From: Muscardinus avellanarius
Taxonomy: Eukaryota > Chordata > Mammalia > Rodentia > Gliridae
Assembly (NCBI GenBank): GCA_963383645.1
Contig: OY726569.1
Location: 33,071,592-33,135,591 of the forward strand
DNA: 64,000 bases
Direction: 5' to 3'
Shown: one piece after another, positions 13,094 through 24,983 of the stretch
How positions within the stretch are numbered: position 1 is the first letter of the stretch
How the letters are laid out: every line of letters begins with the position of its first letter
The notes under the pieces: generated by a model
Database searches by the model: none
Seen by the model: only the letters and a program-made list of their open reading frames with translations
Told to the model about the DNA's origin: nothing
Made by a program: the position numbers and the translations under genes

Positions 13094-13312
13094 TTTTTTT
13101 TTTTTTTTTTTACGGGTCTGGGGATGGAACCCAGGGGCATTTGACCTCCGAGCTACACCCCCTGCCCTATTTTTTATTCCTTATTTTGAAAAATGGTCTC
13201 ACTGAGTTGCAAAGGGCCTCACTAAGTAGCTGAGGCTGTCCGCGAACTGTGATCCTCCAGTCTCAGCCCCCCAAATGCTGGGATTACAAGCGTGCACCAC
13301 CACGCCTGGCTG
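13094..13312 (-). mobile_element. Near-complete composite SINE, minus strand
   Basis: A T-rich tail at 13094-13112 is followed by GATGGAACCCAGGGGCATTT, GAGCTACACCCCCTGCCC, GGTCTCACTGAGTTGC and CGTGCACCACCACGCCTGGC at the right end. Confidence 0.88.
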
Positions 13313-13337
13313 AGAAGAAGCATTTAAAACATTTATC

Positions 13338-13420
13338 TCTGGGGCTTGGGGTATTGCCCAGTGGTAGAGTGCTGTAGCATGCACAAGGCTGTGGGTTCTA
13401 TCTCTAGCACTAAACAAATG
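13338..13420 (+). mobile_element. ID-like SINE monomer
   Basis: GGGGCTTGGGGTATTGCCCA, GTGGTAGAGTGCTGTAGCAT and ACAAGGCTGTGGGTTCTATC reproduce the ID core with its A- and B-box regions. It sits between two minus-strand SINEs. Confidence 0.75.
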
Positions 13421-13424
13421 TCTG

Positions 13425-13600
13425 TGCATGGGGGCATACATAGGATTGAAGCCAGGGGCATTCTACTTCTGAGCTAAACCCTTGGCCCCTTTTATTTGTA
13501 ATTTTGAAACAGGGCCTCGCTAAATTGCTGAAGCTGCTTCCCCTGTCTCAGACTCTCTGGGATTATAGGCACACTACCACACACCACCACACATGGCTTA
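13425..13600 (-). mobile_element. Composite SINE, minus strand
   Basis: GATTGAAGCCAGGGGCATTC, TTTGAAACAGGGCCTCGCTA, GGGATTATAGGCACACTACC and CACCACACATGGC. Confidence 0.8.
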
Positions 13601-13829
13601 CAACTTTTAACTCTGAATAAAGAAAATCCATGCAACTTCACGGAAGAAGATTTGAATCATAACATAGTCTTCCAAGATTTTAGAGGTTGATAAAACAGTA
13701 GAGTAATCTATTTAGTCACTCAGTATTCAATTACTTTGATCACCTACTGGGACTAGCACTGAATGTTGACACTGCATATGCAGGGCAAAAGTTTCATTAG
13801 TGAAAATTATAAAGAAGTCACACTTTTTG

Positions 13830-13915
13830 TTGTTGTTGTGTGTACAATTTATGTGTGGTTCTGGTAACAAAAACCCAGGGCTTCATACATGCTAACTACA
13901 TCTCCAGCGTGATGT
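13830..13915 (-). mobile_element. Diverged ID-like monomer, minus strand
   Basis: CCAGGGCTTCATACATGCTA then ACTACATCTCCAGCGTG match a reverse-complement ID core. Ends are uncertain. Confidence 0.45.
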
Positions 13916-13929
13916 GGTAGGTCTCAGTA

Positions 13930-15330
13930 GCCACATCAAGAAAATTATTCTCTCTTTTTAGTTTGCTGAGTTTTAGCTATGAAACATTTTTAAGGTTATC
14001 AAATTATCCTTTTGCCTCTTGCTTTGATTGTATTTTTCTCTTTTATTTTGTTAATGTGATAAATGACCGACAATATATTTTATATACTAGAAGAGTTGAA
14101 CTTGTTTGTGATTTAATTTCTTATTTGTAAAAATTTAGTTTGCTAACTTCCAAATTAGAATGATTGTATCTGTAACAATTATAACGGTGTTTCTTATGTA
14201 AATATCCTTGAGACTGTTCATATCAAGAGAATTATGACTTAATGCAAAGAACAGGGAAGAGATTTTACAATTATATGGAGGGAGACAAAATGTTGAAGGT
14301 TGTTCTTATTTGATATGTATTTGTAAGAATTATTTTGTTAAAGTATATAAATTAAATACCCCAAATAGCTACATTATTATACAATTGGCAACAATTTTTT
14401 ATTCTTTTTATATCTATATAACTATTATTGATGTTCCTGATTAAATGCATATAAGCGCAATATATGCTATTCCTTTCAGTAATTATTTTCTTTGGTAATT
14501 GTTTTTCAACTTTACTAGTCTTTACAGAGAAACAACTTTTGTATTTGTTGATTTTTCTCTTTGATATTTATGTCACATTTCATTGAATTTTCCTTTTCCT
14601 TTTAGAATTCTAACGATTTAATATCTTTGTCTAGCTTCTAAAGATGGAAATTTAGATTTGAGATTTTTTGTTTTTCTTCTTATCTATAAATTTAAAACTT
14701 TTTATTTCATTTTTATGTTCAGCTTTATACTTTAATATACTTTTGTTAATGCATTACAATATCACATCATAATGGAGTTAAAAATGATAGGGACATACAT
14801 GTACATACTTTAGTTACATTTCTTTCTGTTTTGAAAAGTCATATTTCCATTTCTTTCAATAAAATAGTTAACTTTGACTATTGTATGTTTTTTGACATAC
14901 ATGTTATTTTGAAGCATGAGAATTCATTTCCAATTATTTAGAATTTCTTCTTTCATTATTTGTTACTCAGTTATAACTTAATTTCATTAAAGTCAGAGAA
15001 CATATGCTGTATGCTTACAAATGCATTCTGCTGAGACTAGACTGATGACCCAGGGTATGGCCTTTTTTGTTAAGCTATGTGCAGTTGTAAATCATTTGTA
15101 CTCTGCAACTAATGGACGAACTAGTGTATATAAGATGAATAGTTTAACTGTGTTGAGTAACTCATATCATCTGTACATATACTAATGTTTTTATTGGATT
15201 TCTCCACAAGCTATTGAGTGATCATGCAAAGCCTTCAAATATTTGTCTATTCAGTTCTGCAATATTAAGAAGTGTCTCTTTATCACAAATGGTGTTTCCA
15301 GCTTTCACATCTATGTCGCTCATGAACTAA
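13930..15330 (-). mobile_element. Old, diverged L1-like sequence, minus strand
   Basis: Very AT-rich, with phrases that recall reverse-complement L1 ORF2 (TTGTTAATGTGATAAATGAC, and around 14950-15080) and an L1 end-like piece near 14750 (GCATTACAATATCACATCA). No open frame survives. Family and boundaries are uncertain. Confidence 0.4.
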
Positions 15331-15429
15331 GGTAATCTTAATTATTTAAATGGCATATATTTTCCATCTCTTAGCACTCAAATTTCCTGTTTTATATGCA
15401 GAGTATCACCTAATAAGCAGCAAGTGGAT

Positions 15430-15670
15430 GAATTTTAACAAAGCATAATGTTCATGTATATTACAGTACTATTCATAACTTCCAAGATAAGGATTCACCT
15501 TATGTTCATCATTTATGAATGGATTAAAAATGAGTTACACATACACAATAGAATACTGTTTGGTCATAATTAAGGATGAAATTTGGTGACAGCTTGGATG
15601 GACTGGAGTTTATCTTACTCAAATGTGGAATTTTAAAAAGTTGATCTAATGAAAGTTGAGAGCAGAATGA
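15430..15670 (+). mobile_element. L1 3' fragment, plus strand
   Basis: ATTCATAACTTCCAAGATAA, ACATACACAATAGAATACTG and TTGGATGGACTGGAGTTTAT follow the order of the L1 ORF2 end and 3' UTR start. A related order is seen at 2900-3100. Confidence 0.6.
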
Positions 15671-15684
15671 TAGGTAACAGATAC

Positions 15685-15787
15685 TTGGATCCCAAAGGGT
15701 CTGGCTACATTGCTGGAGCGGACCTCAAACCTGCAGTCTCCTGTCTCAGCTTCCCAAGTGCTGGGATTACAAGTATGACCATTGGCT
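15685..15787 (-). mobile_element. SINE left half, minus strand
   Basis: GACCTCAAACCTGCAGTCTC, CAGCTTCCCAAGTGCTGGGA and TTACAAGTATGACCATTGGC. The tail half is absent. Confidence 0.7.
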
Positions 15788-15871
15788 TAATTTATGCATT
15801 TAGGTCACACAGTCACATACTTCCTTTCATTTGAGCCTCAAAATTAACACTGTATTGAGGAGAAAGCATAT

Positions 15872-15891
15872 ATATATATATATATATATAT

Positions 15892-15928
<37 letters not shown>

Positions 15929-16127
15929 TACTGGGGGTGGAACCCAGAGGCTTTCTACCTCCGGGCTATACTCCCAGACTTATTTTATATTTTATTTGGA
16001 AACAGGGTCTCACTAAGTTGCTGAGAGCCTCACTAAGTAGCTGAGGCTGGCTTCGAACCTGCGCGATACTCCTGTCTTAACATCCCAAGTGCGGGGATTA
16101 CAAGCGTGCACCACCACGCCAGCACAA
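15872..16127 (-). mobile_element. Young composite SINE with (TA)n(TG)n tail and TSD
   Basis: Flanked by the perfect 13-bp duplication GGAGAAAGCATAT at 15859-15871 and 16128-16140. The tail has become (TA)n then (TG)n (to about 15927). SINE sequence follows from GGTACTGGGGGTGGAACCCA to CGTGCACCACCACGCCAGC. Confidence 0.9.
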
Positions 16128-16458
16128 GGAGAAAGCATATGTTTTACATATATAATTTGGAGAAGTTTAAAACAACTTGCCCAAATTGAAAAGTGATTTC
16201 TCAAAAATTTTGTTTGCAGTTTGGAGAATATAATGAAAGGAAAATAGAGTGCAGGCTCACAGTAGAATTGAAATTTATGTGGTCATAGCTGTGGTATAAA
16301 AAAACAAAATGAGATCTCATGGTATCCAGTTTTGTCACTTAATTTATAATTTGCAATGTGGAAGTCATTTATACACAATTATACTAAGGGACATAGAAAA
16401 TATTATGAGGCTATGCTTATGAAAAACTTTATATAGAGAAAAATATTATTTCCAGAAG

Positions 16459-16865
16459 AGGATTTTTTTTTTTTTTTTGGTAGTATTAGAGATTGAACCT
16501 TAGGGGCATTTACCTCCAAGGTACCTTCCCAGATCTATTTTGCTTTTTTTTTTTTTTTTGGTGGTACTGTGGTTCCTGGAAGCCCTTCTACCTCCGGGCT
16601 ACACTCCCAGACCTATTTTTACATTTTAATTTGGAAACAGGGTCTCCTAAACCAGCATGCACGGCTGGCTTCAAACCTGCGCGATCCTCCTGTCTCTGCC
16701 TCCCAAGCATGGGGATTACAAGCATGCACCACTACGCCCGGCTATTTTGCTTTTGATTTTGAAACATGGTCTCAATAAGTTGCTGAGACTGGCCACAATA
16801 TGTGACACTTCTGTCTCAGTCTCCCGAGTACTGGGTTTACAGGCATGGGCCACTCAACCCAGCTT
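16459..16865 (-). mobile_element. Older composite SINE split by a younger SINE
   Basis: The outer SINE runs from the T-run and GGTAGTATTAGAGATTGAAC to 16547. It resumes at 16742-16754 with the duplicated target and ends GGGCCACTCAACCCAGC. The middle is occupied by the nested copy. Confidence 0.85.
16548..16741 (-). mobile_element. Nested younger SINE with TSD
   Basis: Same orientation as its host SINE. The 13-bp duplication CTATTTTGCTTTT is at 16535-16547 and 16742-16754. The copy is near-consensus from the T-run and GGTGGTACTGTGGTTCCTGG to CATGCACCACTACGCCCGG. Confidence 0.9.
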
Positions 16866-17704
16866 AGAAAAGGAACTATTAATAGTTCATCTTTTTTTTG
16901 TATATGAGCTTAGTGTATGAATTTTTTACAAGAAATATATGGCTAATTAGCTATAACTTTCCAACTTACTATCATTTATTTAAAAAGAAGCATATGTAGT
17001 TTGACAATCCAAATATTGAAATATGTTTTTAAATTAATAAAGATAATTCAATCATGTTCTAAAGACATTCTTATCTGTATACCACTCATCCTACTGTTAG
17101 GAGACAGAACAAAACATTGGTAGCCATTATATTTTGAAGGAAGAATCTTAATGATACAAAGGGAAAAAAGTAAAATATCATTGAATAAATGAATTAAAGG
17201 AGAATAATTATCTAAAGGAATAGAAAAGTGGTAGGATTTATAAAAGATCATTATTGTATGAGAAATAGCATGTAATTAATCAAAACTATAAAGTGACTAA
17301 GACATTAATCTCCTTGGCAACCTTAATTTTATTTTGAATATATTTTTATAAAGTATATTTGTAGAAAAGCATTAAGTAATCATTTGCACAAGAAAAAATC
17401 TTCCAGACCAGATTTCTGAATAAAATATTATGGAAACAAACACTGAAGCAAGGTTTAACAAAGTTTAAGATAAAAAGTTAAAATACAAGCATCGTTACAT
17501 AAGCTTACTAAATACATGTTGATAAAAAGTGACCTACCTATAAATATAAAAACATTACTTATTAAAATAAACATTGACTTGAAATTGATATTTTATATAT
17601 TAGAAGCTGAACTTTAATAAAATATGAAAAATTAAGATAATATAAAGAAGTTTGTAGAAAAACATTCAGTATCTCTAAGAATTTTTATATTAACCTTAGT
17701 TTTC
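16866..17704. other. Unassigned AT-rich intergenic DNA
   Basis: No gene or repeat recognised. Confidence 0.4.
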
Positions 17705-19025
17705 TTAATTGATGCATTGTAATCGTATATCTTGGTACAATTTGGGGTGATAGATGCATACATACACACAGCACTTGTTGAGCCCTCTCTGAGTTTCCAC
17801 CTTACTCCCTTTTCCTCCCCACTTTACCTGCTCAGCACGGTGACTGGCTTTGATAAGTCTGTGTATGTACATCATGTCCATTGAGTTATTTCCCTCCTTA
17901 AGTCTTTCTCTACTGCTGTCTCCGTCAGTAAGAATGCCTCCTTCATTTCACTAAGGTCTCTCCTTTGTTTGAAGTCCCTCCTGACTCCCAATTTCTCTGT
18001 AGCTTCTGCATATGAGGGAAAACATCTGACCCTTCACATTTTGTGACTGACTAATGTCACTTGGCATAATATTTTCCAGTTCCATCCATTTCTCTGCAAA
18101 TGACTTAATTTCGTTCTTTATTATGGCTCAGTAGAATTCTATTGTGTATCTAAGGCATGGTGGGGCACACTTGTAAGCCCAGGAGTTGGGAGGCTGAGTC
18201 AGGAGGATCACAGGCTAGTGGCCAGCCTCAGACACTTAGTGAGGCTGTTTCAAAATACTTTGTTTCAAAATAAAGAATAAAAAATAGGTCTGGAGATGTA
18301 GTTCAGATATAATGCCCCTAAGATCAATACCCAGTTCCGCCAAAAAAAAGAGAATTCCATTGTGTATATATTTCATAATTTTATAATTCATTCATCTGTT
18401 GAAGGACATCTCAGCTGGCTCCATAATTTAATTCCAATTATGATTTTGCATCTATAAAGATACATATGCATGCATTGCTAAGTAATCTGTTTTCAATTCT
18501 TTAGGGTAGATACCCAGAAGTGGCATTGCTGAGTTCTATGGTAAACTAATTCCCATTATTGTAAGGATCCTCCACACTGTTTTCCAAAGTTGTTGCACTA
18601 ATTTGCAACTTTATCAACAGTGTATCAGAGTTACTATTTCTCCACATCCTCTCCAACATTTATTATTGTTTATGTTTTAAATATTACTATTCTGATTGGT
18701 GTTAGGTGAAATCTCTGGAAAGCTTTGATTTGCATCCCTCTAGTAGCTAATGATGTTGAACATTTTTTTTCATGTATTTATTGACCATAAGGCCAATACT
18801 TAAACATATAGGCCTTGGTATAAACTTCCTCAAGACCTCAAAGGTGCAAAAAATTAGAACGAGAATTAATATGTGGTGTTGCATTAAATTGAAGAGCTTT
18901 GTGCAGTATAGGATACTATCTAGAACCTCAAAAGAGAGCCAAATGAATGGGAGAAAATCTTTTCCAGCTACCACTCTAGTATAGGACAAATATCTAGAAT
19001 ATACAAAGAACTAAAAAAACTCGTT
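17705..19025 (-). mobile_element. L1 insertion on minus strand, 5'-inverted
   Basis: About 17705-18787 is L1 3' UTR plus ORF2 C-terminal sequence on minus (3' end signature TTGATGCATTGTAATCGTAT). About 18788-19025 is immediately upstream ORF2 sequence on plus (from the AACATATAGGC region through GTGTTGCATTAAATTGAAG to AACTAAAAAAACTCG). In L1 coordinates the outer end of the inverted piece lies close to the start of the direct piece, as in twin priming. A SINE with TSD interrupts it at 18150-18350. Confidence 0.8.
18150..18350 (+). mobile_element. Composite SINE inside L1, with TSD
   Basis: Duplication AGAATTCYATTGTGTAT at 18133-18149 and 18351-18367 (one mismatch). Contains GGCATGGTGGGGCACACTTG, GAGGCTGAGTCAGGAGGATC, GGTCTGGAGATGTAGTTCAG and an A-rich tail. 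Confidence 0.88.
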
Positions 19026-19039
19026 GCCCAGACTAAAAA

Positions 19040-19125
19040 GATAAAATTGGGTTGAAGGTGTAGCTCAAAGTTAGAATGCCCTTGGGTTCAATTCCTAGTA
19101 CCACACACACACATACACAAGGATA
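19040..19125 (+). mobile_element. SINE right-half fragment
   Basis: GGGTTGAAGGTGTAGCTCAA and TTGGGTTCAATTCCTAGTAC followed by a short (CA)n tail. Confidence 0.65.
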
Positions 19126-19261
19126 GTCATGTTTCAGAACACATTTTCCAAATAATTTATATCCCTCTTTTAAAAATAATTTGTAAAAATGCAAATCAAT
19201 TAAGTTTAAGTAGGTTTATGATCACCTGAAAGCAAAGGAGAAACTCATGATGAAGAAAAAT

Positions 19262-19640
19262 GTGATGGTTAAATTTATATGTCAACTAAGCTAGGCTGGC
19301 AGGCCCAGTTGTTTAGTCAAAGTCCAGGCCATGGTTGTTGTGAAGTCACTTTTTAAATGTGAATTATATTTAAATCAGTGGACTTTGGATGAAGCAGATA
19401 ACCCTCATTATGTAGATGGGTCTTATCCAGTCAGCTGAAGGCCTTAAGAAAAAAGTACAAGTTTCCTCAAAAAGGTGGGAATTCTGCATATAGAATCCTG
19501 GAATCCTAGAATCCGTACTTGGACTCCAGATTGCAACATCAAACTTGCCAGAATTTCCAGCCTATAATCTGTCCTGCAAATTTTACATTTTCTAGCCCCC
19601 ATGAGCCAATATCTTGAAATAAATAGACCTCATTCTCTAT
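19262..19640 (+). mobile_element. Ancient interspersed repeat, LTR-like (family not named)
   Basis: GTGATGGTTAAATTTATATG TCAACTAAGC at the left, GGCCCAGTTGTTTAGTC, AAATCAGTGGACTTTGGATG, AGTCAGCTGAAGGCCTTAAG and ATGAGCCAATATCTTGAAAT resemble a widespread mammalian repeat that I remember in this order. I cannot name the family with confidence. Microsatellite sequence follows directly. Confidence 0.5.
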
Positions 19641-19835
19641 TAATATATATAGTATATATATGTGTGTGTGTTTGTATATATGTATACACACACCATATGT
19701 ATACATATAGATGCACTATATATTATGTATACTGTAGTATTATACTATATATACTATACATATACATATTACTATATAATGGTGATATATAAATATATGT
19801 TTTTTTTTTTTTGTGTGTGTGTGTGTAGATACACA
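19641..19835. repeat. Compound (TA)/(TG) microsatellite
   Basis: Interleaved TATA and TGTG/ACAC tracts with a T-run at about 19800-19812. Short frames translated from it are meaningless. Confidence 0.85.
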
Positions 19836-20329
19836 CACAAAGAGAAGAAATTCTGTCTGGAGGACCTTTATTAATACAGAAAACAATCTCCTCCACCCCA
19901 AAACCCCAACAAACAATAACTCTTATACTGTCCATGCTAGTATAAGAATAATGTCCAAACTTTAAATGGTATTAAAGAAAGAGTAGAGAAAGGCACACAG
20001 CTTATTTAGCATTTCTGAGTTTTGTTTCAAAGAAAAGTTACTGCTTTGTACACTATGCTTTCCAATTTTACTTTAAAATTAATTGGATTTGGCTGAGATT
20101 AAAAAGAACATTATCAGTGCTAAATTGGCATAGCTCAAAGTAGGAAAAAATAACCCAAACCTATAAATTCACCCAAATACATTCCTAATGAATTAGACAT
20201 AAAGCATTAGAAGAATATTTAAAGAGAGACCAAGAATCAATGATATTTTTATGTGAGTAAAACTTGATATTAACTTTGAAGACAGGAAATAATAAATGTT
20301 TCAACATGATCTCAGAGATAGATGTTTGG

Positions 20330-20600
20330 TATTATAGTTTGGATATAAAACGTCCCCTAGACCTCAGGTGGTACTCAAGGAAGGCATCCTTGTTAGAGGT
20401 GGTATTCGGCTGCTGGGGAGGGTCCCACCTGCAGCGTCTGCTCTCTTACCCTTTGCTTCTGCTCTTGCTACGGAGCTCTTAGGACATATAGCCAATGCTT
20501 CTCAAGTGTCTAGATCTATGAGTAAATAAACCCTTCTTCCTTTGAATTTTGCACATAGATGTTTGGGTTACAGTAATAAGAATGCTAACTAAAGCATTTC
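20330..20600 (+). mobile_element. ERVL/MaLR-type LTR relic
   Basis: Begins near ATAGTTTGGATATAAAACGT CCCC and contains TGAGTAAATAAACCCTTCTT before GGGTTACAGTAATAAGAATG CTAACTAAAGC. This order is typical of MaLR/ERVL solo LTRs. No internal region or coding sequence adjoins it. Confidence 0.5.
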
Positions 20601-21475
20601 GAATCTGGAAATATTTATATAAAATTTAAGGCAGTGTTTAAAGCAGACTGAATATAGGTCGGATTATATAATTCTAAATTACTATATGAAAATAGCTTCG
20701 ATTGATTCATTTCTCCTACAGAATAAGGAGAAAACCTCAAAATATGTAGACAGAGCCCTTACATATATTAAAAGTAGGAAAGAACTGTAAATTCTCTAGT
20801 TTTTCAATGGTGTGTTAATATATCTTTTTTATTCTCAATGACAACCACTCCAGAGTAAGGTTGAGTAATGTTTAGCTTCTACATCCAATCAAATAAAATA
20901 ATAATGCAGGCCACCAAAGAAATATTACACAGAGAAGGAAAAGAATGATGGTCAGATACTGAACATTAAAAGATCAGACTATAGCCTAAAGGATTTTGTT
21001 TCATCACACGCCCACGTTTTTTCAGCACCATTTCTTTCCATGGGTACTGTGGTGCAGGTAGGATTATTGGATGATTGATAGCTAGTGATTTTTTACATTT
21101 CCATTTCTTGTAATTGCTGGGTTGGTCACTTTCCTTTGGCTGCAAATATTCTTTTGCTTAACTATAAGTCAAAGGTCCCTGTGACAATTAACTTCTGGTT
21201 ATATTCAACAAATTGTAGACCCTGGTGTGTGCTAGTAGAGATCCAGTCAAGTTATTCTTTCCCTTCTTGCACAACTTACAGTAGCATTTCTGGCAGTGAT
21301 GATATGTCTATATTGTGTCTACTTCTAATAGAATTGTGGTCTAAATATGGTGTTGCTCCACATTTGGTCTCTATTCCATAGGTTAAAATATAACCACCAA
21401 TCAGACAGATTAAGGGTGGGATCTGTGGGAGGTTACTCATGAATAAACACCAAAAACATGACATCCATGTATCAA
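20601..21475. other. Unassigned intergenic DNA
   Basis: No gene recognised. The right part may belong to the LTR whose 3' end is listed next, but this could not be established. Confidence 0.35.
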
Positions 21476-21625
21476 AAATGGTCTCTCACCAGATAGTGAA
21501 TCTGCCAGACCCCTGATCATAGTAGACTTTCAGACTCCAGAGCTGTGAGAAATAAATATTTACTTTCTATACTACTGGTCTATGGTATTTTGTTATCACA
21601 GCTCAAATGGAATAAGACACCACTC
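21476..21625 (+). mobile_element. MaLR (MST/MLT1-like) LTR 3' end
   Basis: CACCAGATAGTGAATCTGCC, CAGAGCTGTGAGAAATAAAT and GGTATTTTGTTATCACAGCT ... ATAAGACA are the hallmark 3' end of MaLR LTRs, including the AATAAA-like signal. Confidence 0.7.
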
Positions 21626-22116
21626 TTCCGTGGTTCCATAATCTGCCAGCCAATTAATGGGATCCAATACATGTTAGCCTCCTTTTGGTGCTCTGAAAAC
21701 ACCATTCCATCTCATTGTCTCTTGTGTCCTAAGAATATTTGCTGTTGCCACTTTTTAGGGTGCTCAGTGGTATTCAATTGTACTACTTAACATTTTTTTT
21801 TATCACTTGTGAATTCTTCTGTGCCAAATTTTCTCTACTTGAAAGAAAAAAACTAAAATAAATTTCTGGTTCCCTTATTTTACATAGTTCTTAAAATGGG
21901 GTCACATCATTGTCGTCTAAGTTGACAGAATTTCTCTTAATTTAAGTTTAGATGTAGTCTCATGAATATTGGGCTTTTTAAATTTTTCACTCTTTCCAGG
22001 AATTGTCATGACATATTATACTTTGGGTTGTTAAGTGTAATCCAAAGCACTTGCATTCTAATTGTTTTTAATAGCATTTTGTATTCCATCATTTTTACAA
22101 CAAATGCCTTAGCATT

Positions 22117-22118
<2 letters not shown>

Positions 22119-22165
<47 letters not shown>

Positions 22166-22192
22166 CACACACACTCACACACAATTTATTGT
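22119..22192. repeat. (AC)n microsatellite
   Basis: About 37 dinucleotides with two interruptions (GC and TC). No SINE sequence is attached on either side. Confidence 0.95.
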
Positions 22193-24467
22193 TTCAGTCT
22201 GAATCTAGGATTTTAATATACTGCATTGTTGTTGATGAAGTGCAATCACAGCAGGGAGCTTTCTACTTTTGTTATGGATTTTAGATATTTTAAAACTAAT
22301 TGTGTTTTTGGTATAACTAATTGCTTTGGAAATACCCCTAGGCTGAGTGTAAATGTCAGTGTTAGGAGGGAATTTATAAAGACCTTGCATCATCCAATTG
22401 AGTCTGTAAGCAATATTTCACTATATTCCTTACAGATTCCTCATTGCACTGCTCTTGGGATGCTTGCCATGGGCCTATTTTACAGGTAAGATACAAAATT
22501 AATAATAGCATTCTAATAATTAGGTCACTTGAATTATCTCAAATTATTTGAATGGTCAAGTTAGAAAGCAGAAAGGCTTCTTTACATTGTGACTTTCTAG
22601 GATCTATTTCTTTAATGTGTATATGTGGCGTATAACTTTACCTATATTTCAAACCTTAATGTAGTTCACAATATCCTCAAGAGTGTCAGAAATCTGGCCA
22701 CTGTGCTGAGCTGGACTTTGAGTGTAACCCAGTTAGACCCTAGGGAGCAAGTGAATATTAAAAGCTGCATGCACTCAAAAAGAAACCCATGGGGAGATAA
22801 ACTACATCCTGTTCTGCCTGGATCTGAGCTCAGTGACCCAGATGAGGCAGAGTGACCTAAGAGCTCCCCAAACAATGTTCTTATTTCCAGAGTAAATGAC
22901 ACCTGAGACTTCAAACCCTGAAAATCAGAGTCTACATGTAAGAAGAATGCTGAATCATTGGCAAATCACATAATAAATATGGGTATCCTGAATGTACTTG
23001 CACATATATTTGAAAAATTAAATAGAAAATTAAAATATAGTCAGAGGAGCAAACATATATATCCATGCATTTATATTTTTTATTAAGTTCATATCAATAT
23101 ACCTTTGAGTTGATTAATTTTATTATATTCTCAACATTTGAATATTCTCTCAGTCTATTTATAATATATATTCAGGTTCTATAGTTTAATAGGGTATATG
23201 TCAGAAGGTCTTAAGCCTCTCCCCCTTGCAATCAAAGAAAATTGAAAGATTTTTCATCAAATAATCAGAGTCCTTCTTTTGGTGCTTATTATTGATCCTT
23301 TATTCAACATTAGAATTCTCAACCAAGTAGTTGAGAATTTCCCGACTTTTATAAAAAGTCCTTCAGATATGATATTTCTTTTATAACACCAAAAGAATCA
23401 ATAAGGGTCAGCTCTTTAGGATTAGAAGATTCACCAAATACTGGAGGGATTTAAAGGAGAGATTTTGTTCCATTCTGGCTGCCAAAAGGTCAGCTTCATT
23501 TTGATGCCACACTTTTGTTTCTGTTGTGGTGGTTATCTTAAAGCTTTCACGTAGTCCTAACTCTGAAGTGGAATGCCAAACAGCAAAGGAAAAAGAAAAA
23601 AAAAAGTTTCACAGGAGTTCTAAAGGTTTCTATAAAGAAAGATTTCTTAAGGAAAAAAAAAAAAGGAAAACTAGGGCAAAGGAGTCTTAGAAGTTTTGGC
23701 TTTTGAGTTACAAGCACTGAAGGAAAAATATTTTGTCAATCTTGATCTAAATTTAACAGGAAATACGCAGGTGGCAAAGCGATTTGTCAAGTATCTCTGA
23801 GTAATGAGGCTTCTCTTTGCTTCATTTGAGTTTGCAGGTCTCTAATTATATGGCAGAAATTTCATAACTAAGCTGGAACTAATATCTGTTATTGCACTTC
23901 TTACCGGCGGTAACTGATTCTTAAGGAGAACTTCACCCACATTAAAAAATAAAATACAACTCTTAAAGTAACTGCTCTTTTTATCTATAAAGGCCAAGGT
24001 ACTGAATAATCATATGATTTCTTCATTTCAGGGTTTATTTAGTGTCCTATTAACCCCTTAGGAATTCTACCTAGTGAGCTAGGAAGAGACTTGAACAACA
24101 CTGTTCAGATTTGATGTTTAAAACTACCTATTTATAACAGCCATATGACATGATTGTCTCTAAGGAAGAAAATCTCTCTCTAATTCTTCTATGAATTGCT
24201 ATAGTCTAGTAATAATATAATATTAGAGCTCTCAGCACATTAAGCAGAAGTCAAGATGTCCTATTGGCTCAAACAATAACTCAGTGCTATCTGGATTTAT
24301 CTTTTGTCAGGGTCAACTCTGCTCTTCATGGTAGCAATGTTCTGAAATGGGTCTATAATGATAACAAAATGTACCAGAGTTCCTCTGTTTTATTTGCCTC
24401 AAATCCCAAATGCCTAAAATAAAAATTTGTTCTCTTTCTCTAAATTACTACTCCATCCTCTGCAGCA
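22193..24467. other. Unassigned intergenic DNA
   Basis: AT-rich. No gene or repeat recognised. Confidence 0.4.
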
Positions 24468-24650
24468 TAGTGTTTCAGAGTGAGGGCCCCAGAGACACAT
24501 TGCCCAAATTTTAATCCTAGCCCTGCTAGTAGCTAACTGGATTACCTAGGGAAGTTACTGAACTTCAGTCAACTAATCAGTAAGTCTGGAATAATAACAC
24601 AGAAGGACTCCTAGGGTTATTGGGACAACAGAATGAATTCATATATTAAG
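24468..24650 (+). mobile_element. MIR element
   Basis: Forward MIR order: GTTTCAGAGTGAGGGCCCCA, TTTTAATCCTAGCCCTGCTA, TAGGGAAGTTACTGAACTTC, TCTGGAATAATAACACAG, then AGGGTTATTGGGACAACAGA ATGA. Confidence 0.8.
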
Positions 24651-24771
24651 ACCAACTTTGCTACTCTGAGTTAATATCCATACTACCCATCTTGTTCGTC
24701 AAGTCAGGAATCTTAGGGCCAGTTTATCTCCCTACCTTATCTAATCATGATCAATTTCTCCACTATCTTTT

Positions 24772-24955
24772 GGCTCAGTGGTGCACGGTTTATAATCCCG
24801 ATACTTTGGAGGCTGACTGGAGGATTGCCAGTTTGAGGCTAGCTTTAGCAACTTAGCAAGACCCTGTTTCAAAATAAAAAACTAAAAAAAAAAATCTGAA
24901 TGTGTAGCTTGGAGGTACAGTACTGATGGCCCAATCCCCAGTGTAAAAATTAGAT
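24772..24955 (+). mobile_element. Diverged composite SINE
   Basis: GGCTCAGTGGTGCACGGTTT, AACTTAGCAAGACCCTGTTT, GAATGTGTAGCTTGGAGGTA and CCCAATCCCCAGTG. Confidence 0.75.
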
Positions 24956-24962
24956 GATATAG

Positions 24963-24983
24963 AATAGATAGATAGATAGATAA
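24963..24983. repeat. (GATA)n microsatellite
   Basis: Five tandem GATA units just downstream of a SINE. Confidence 0.9.

Noticed and set aside
13338..13420. tRNA gene (A- and B-box-like sequence)
   Set aside because: This is an ID SINE core; no cloverleaf with intact acceptor stem and anticodon loop.
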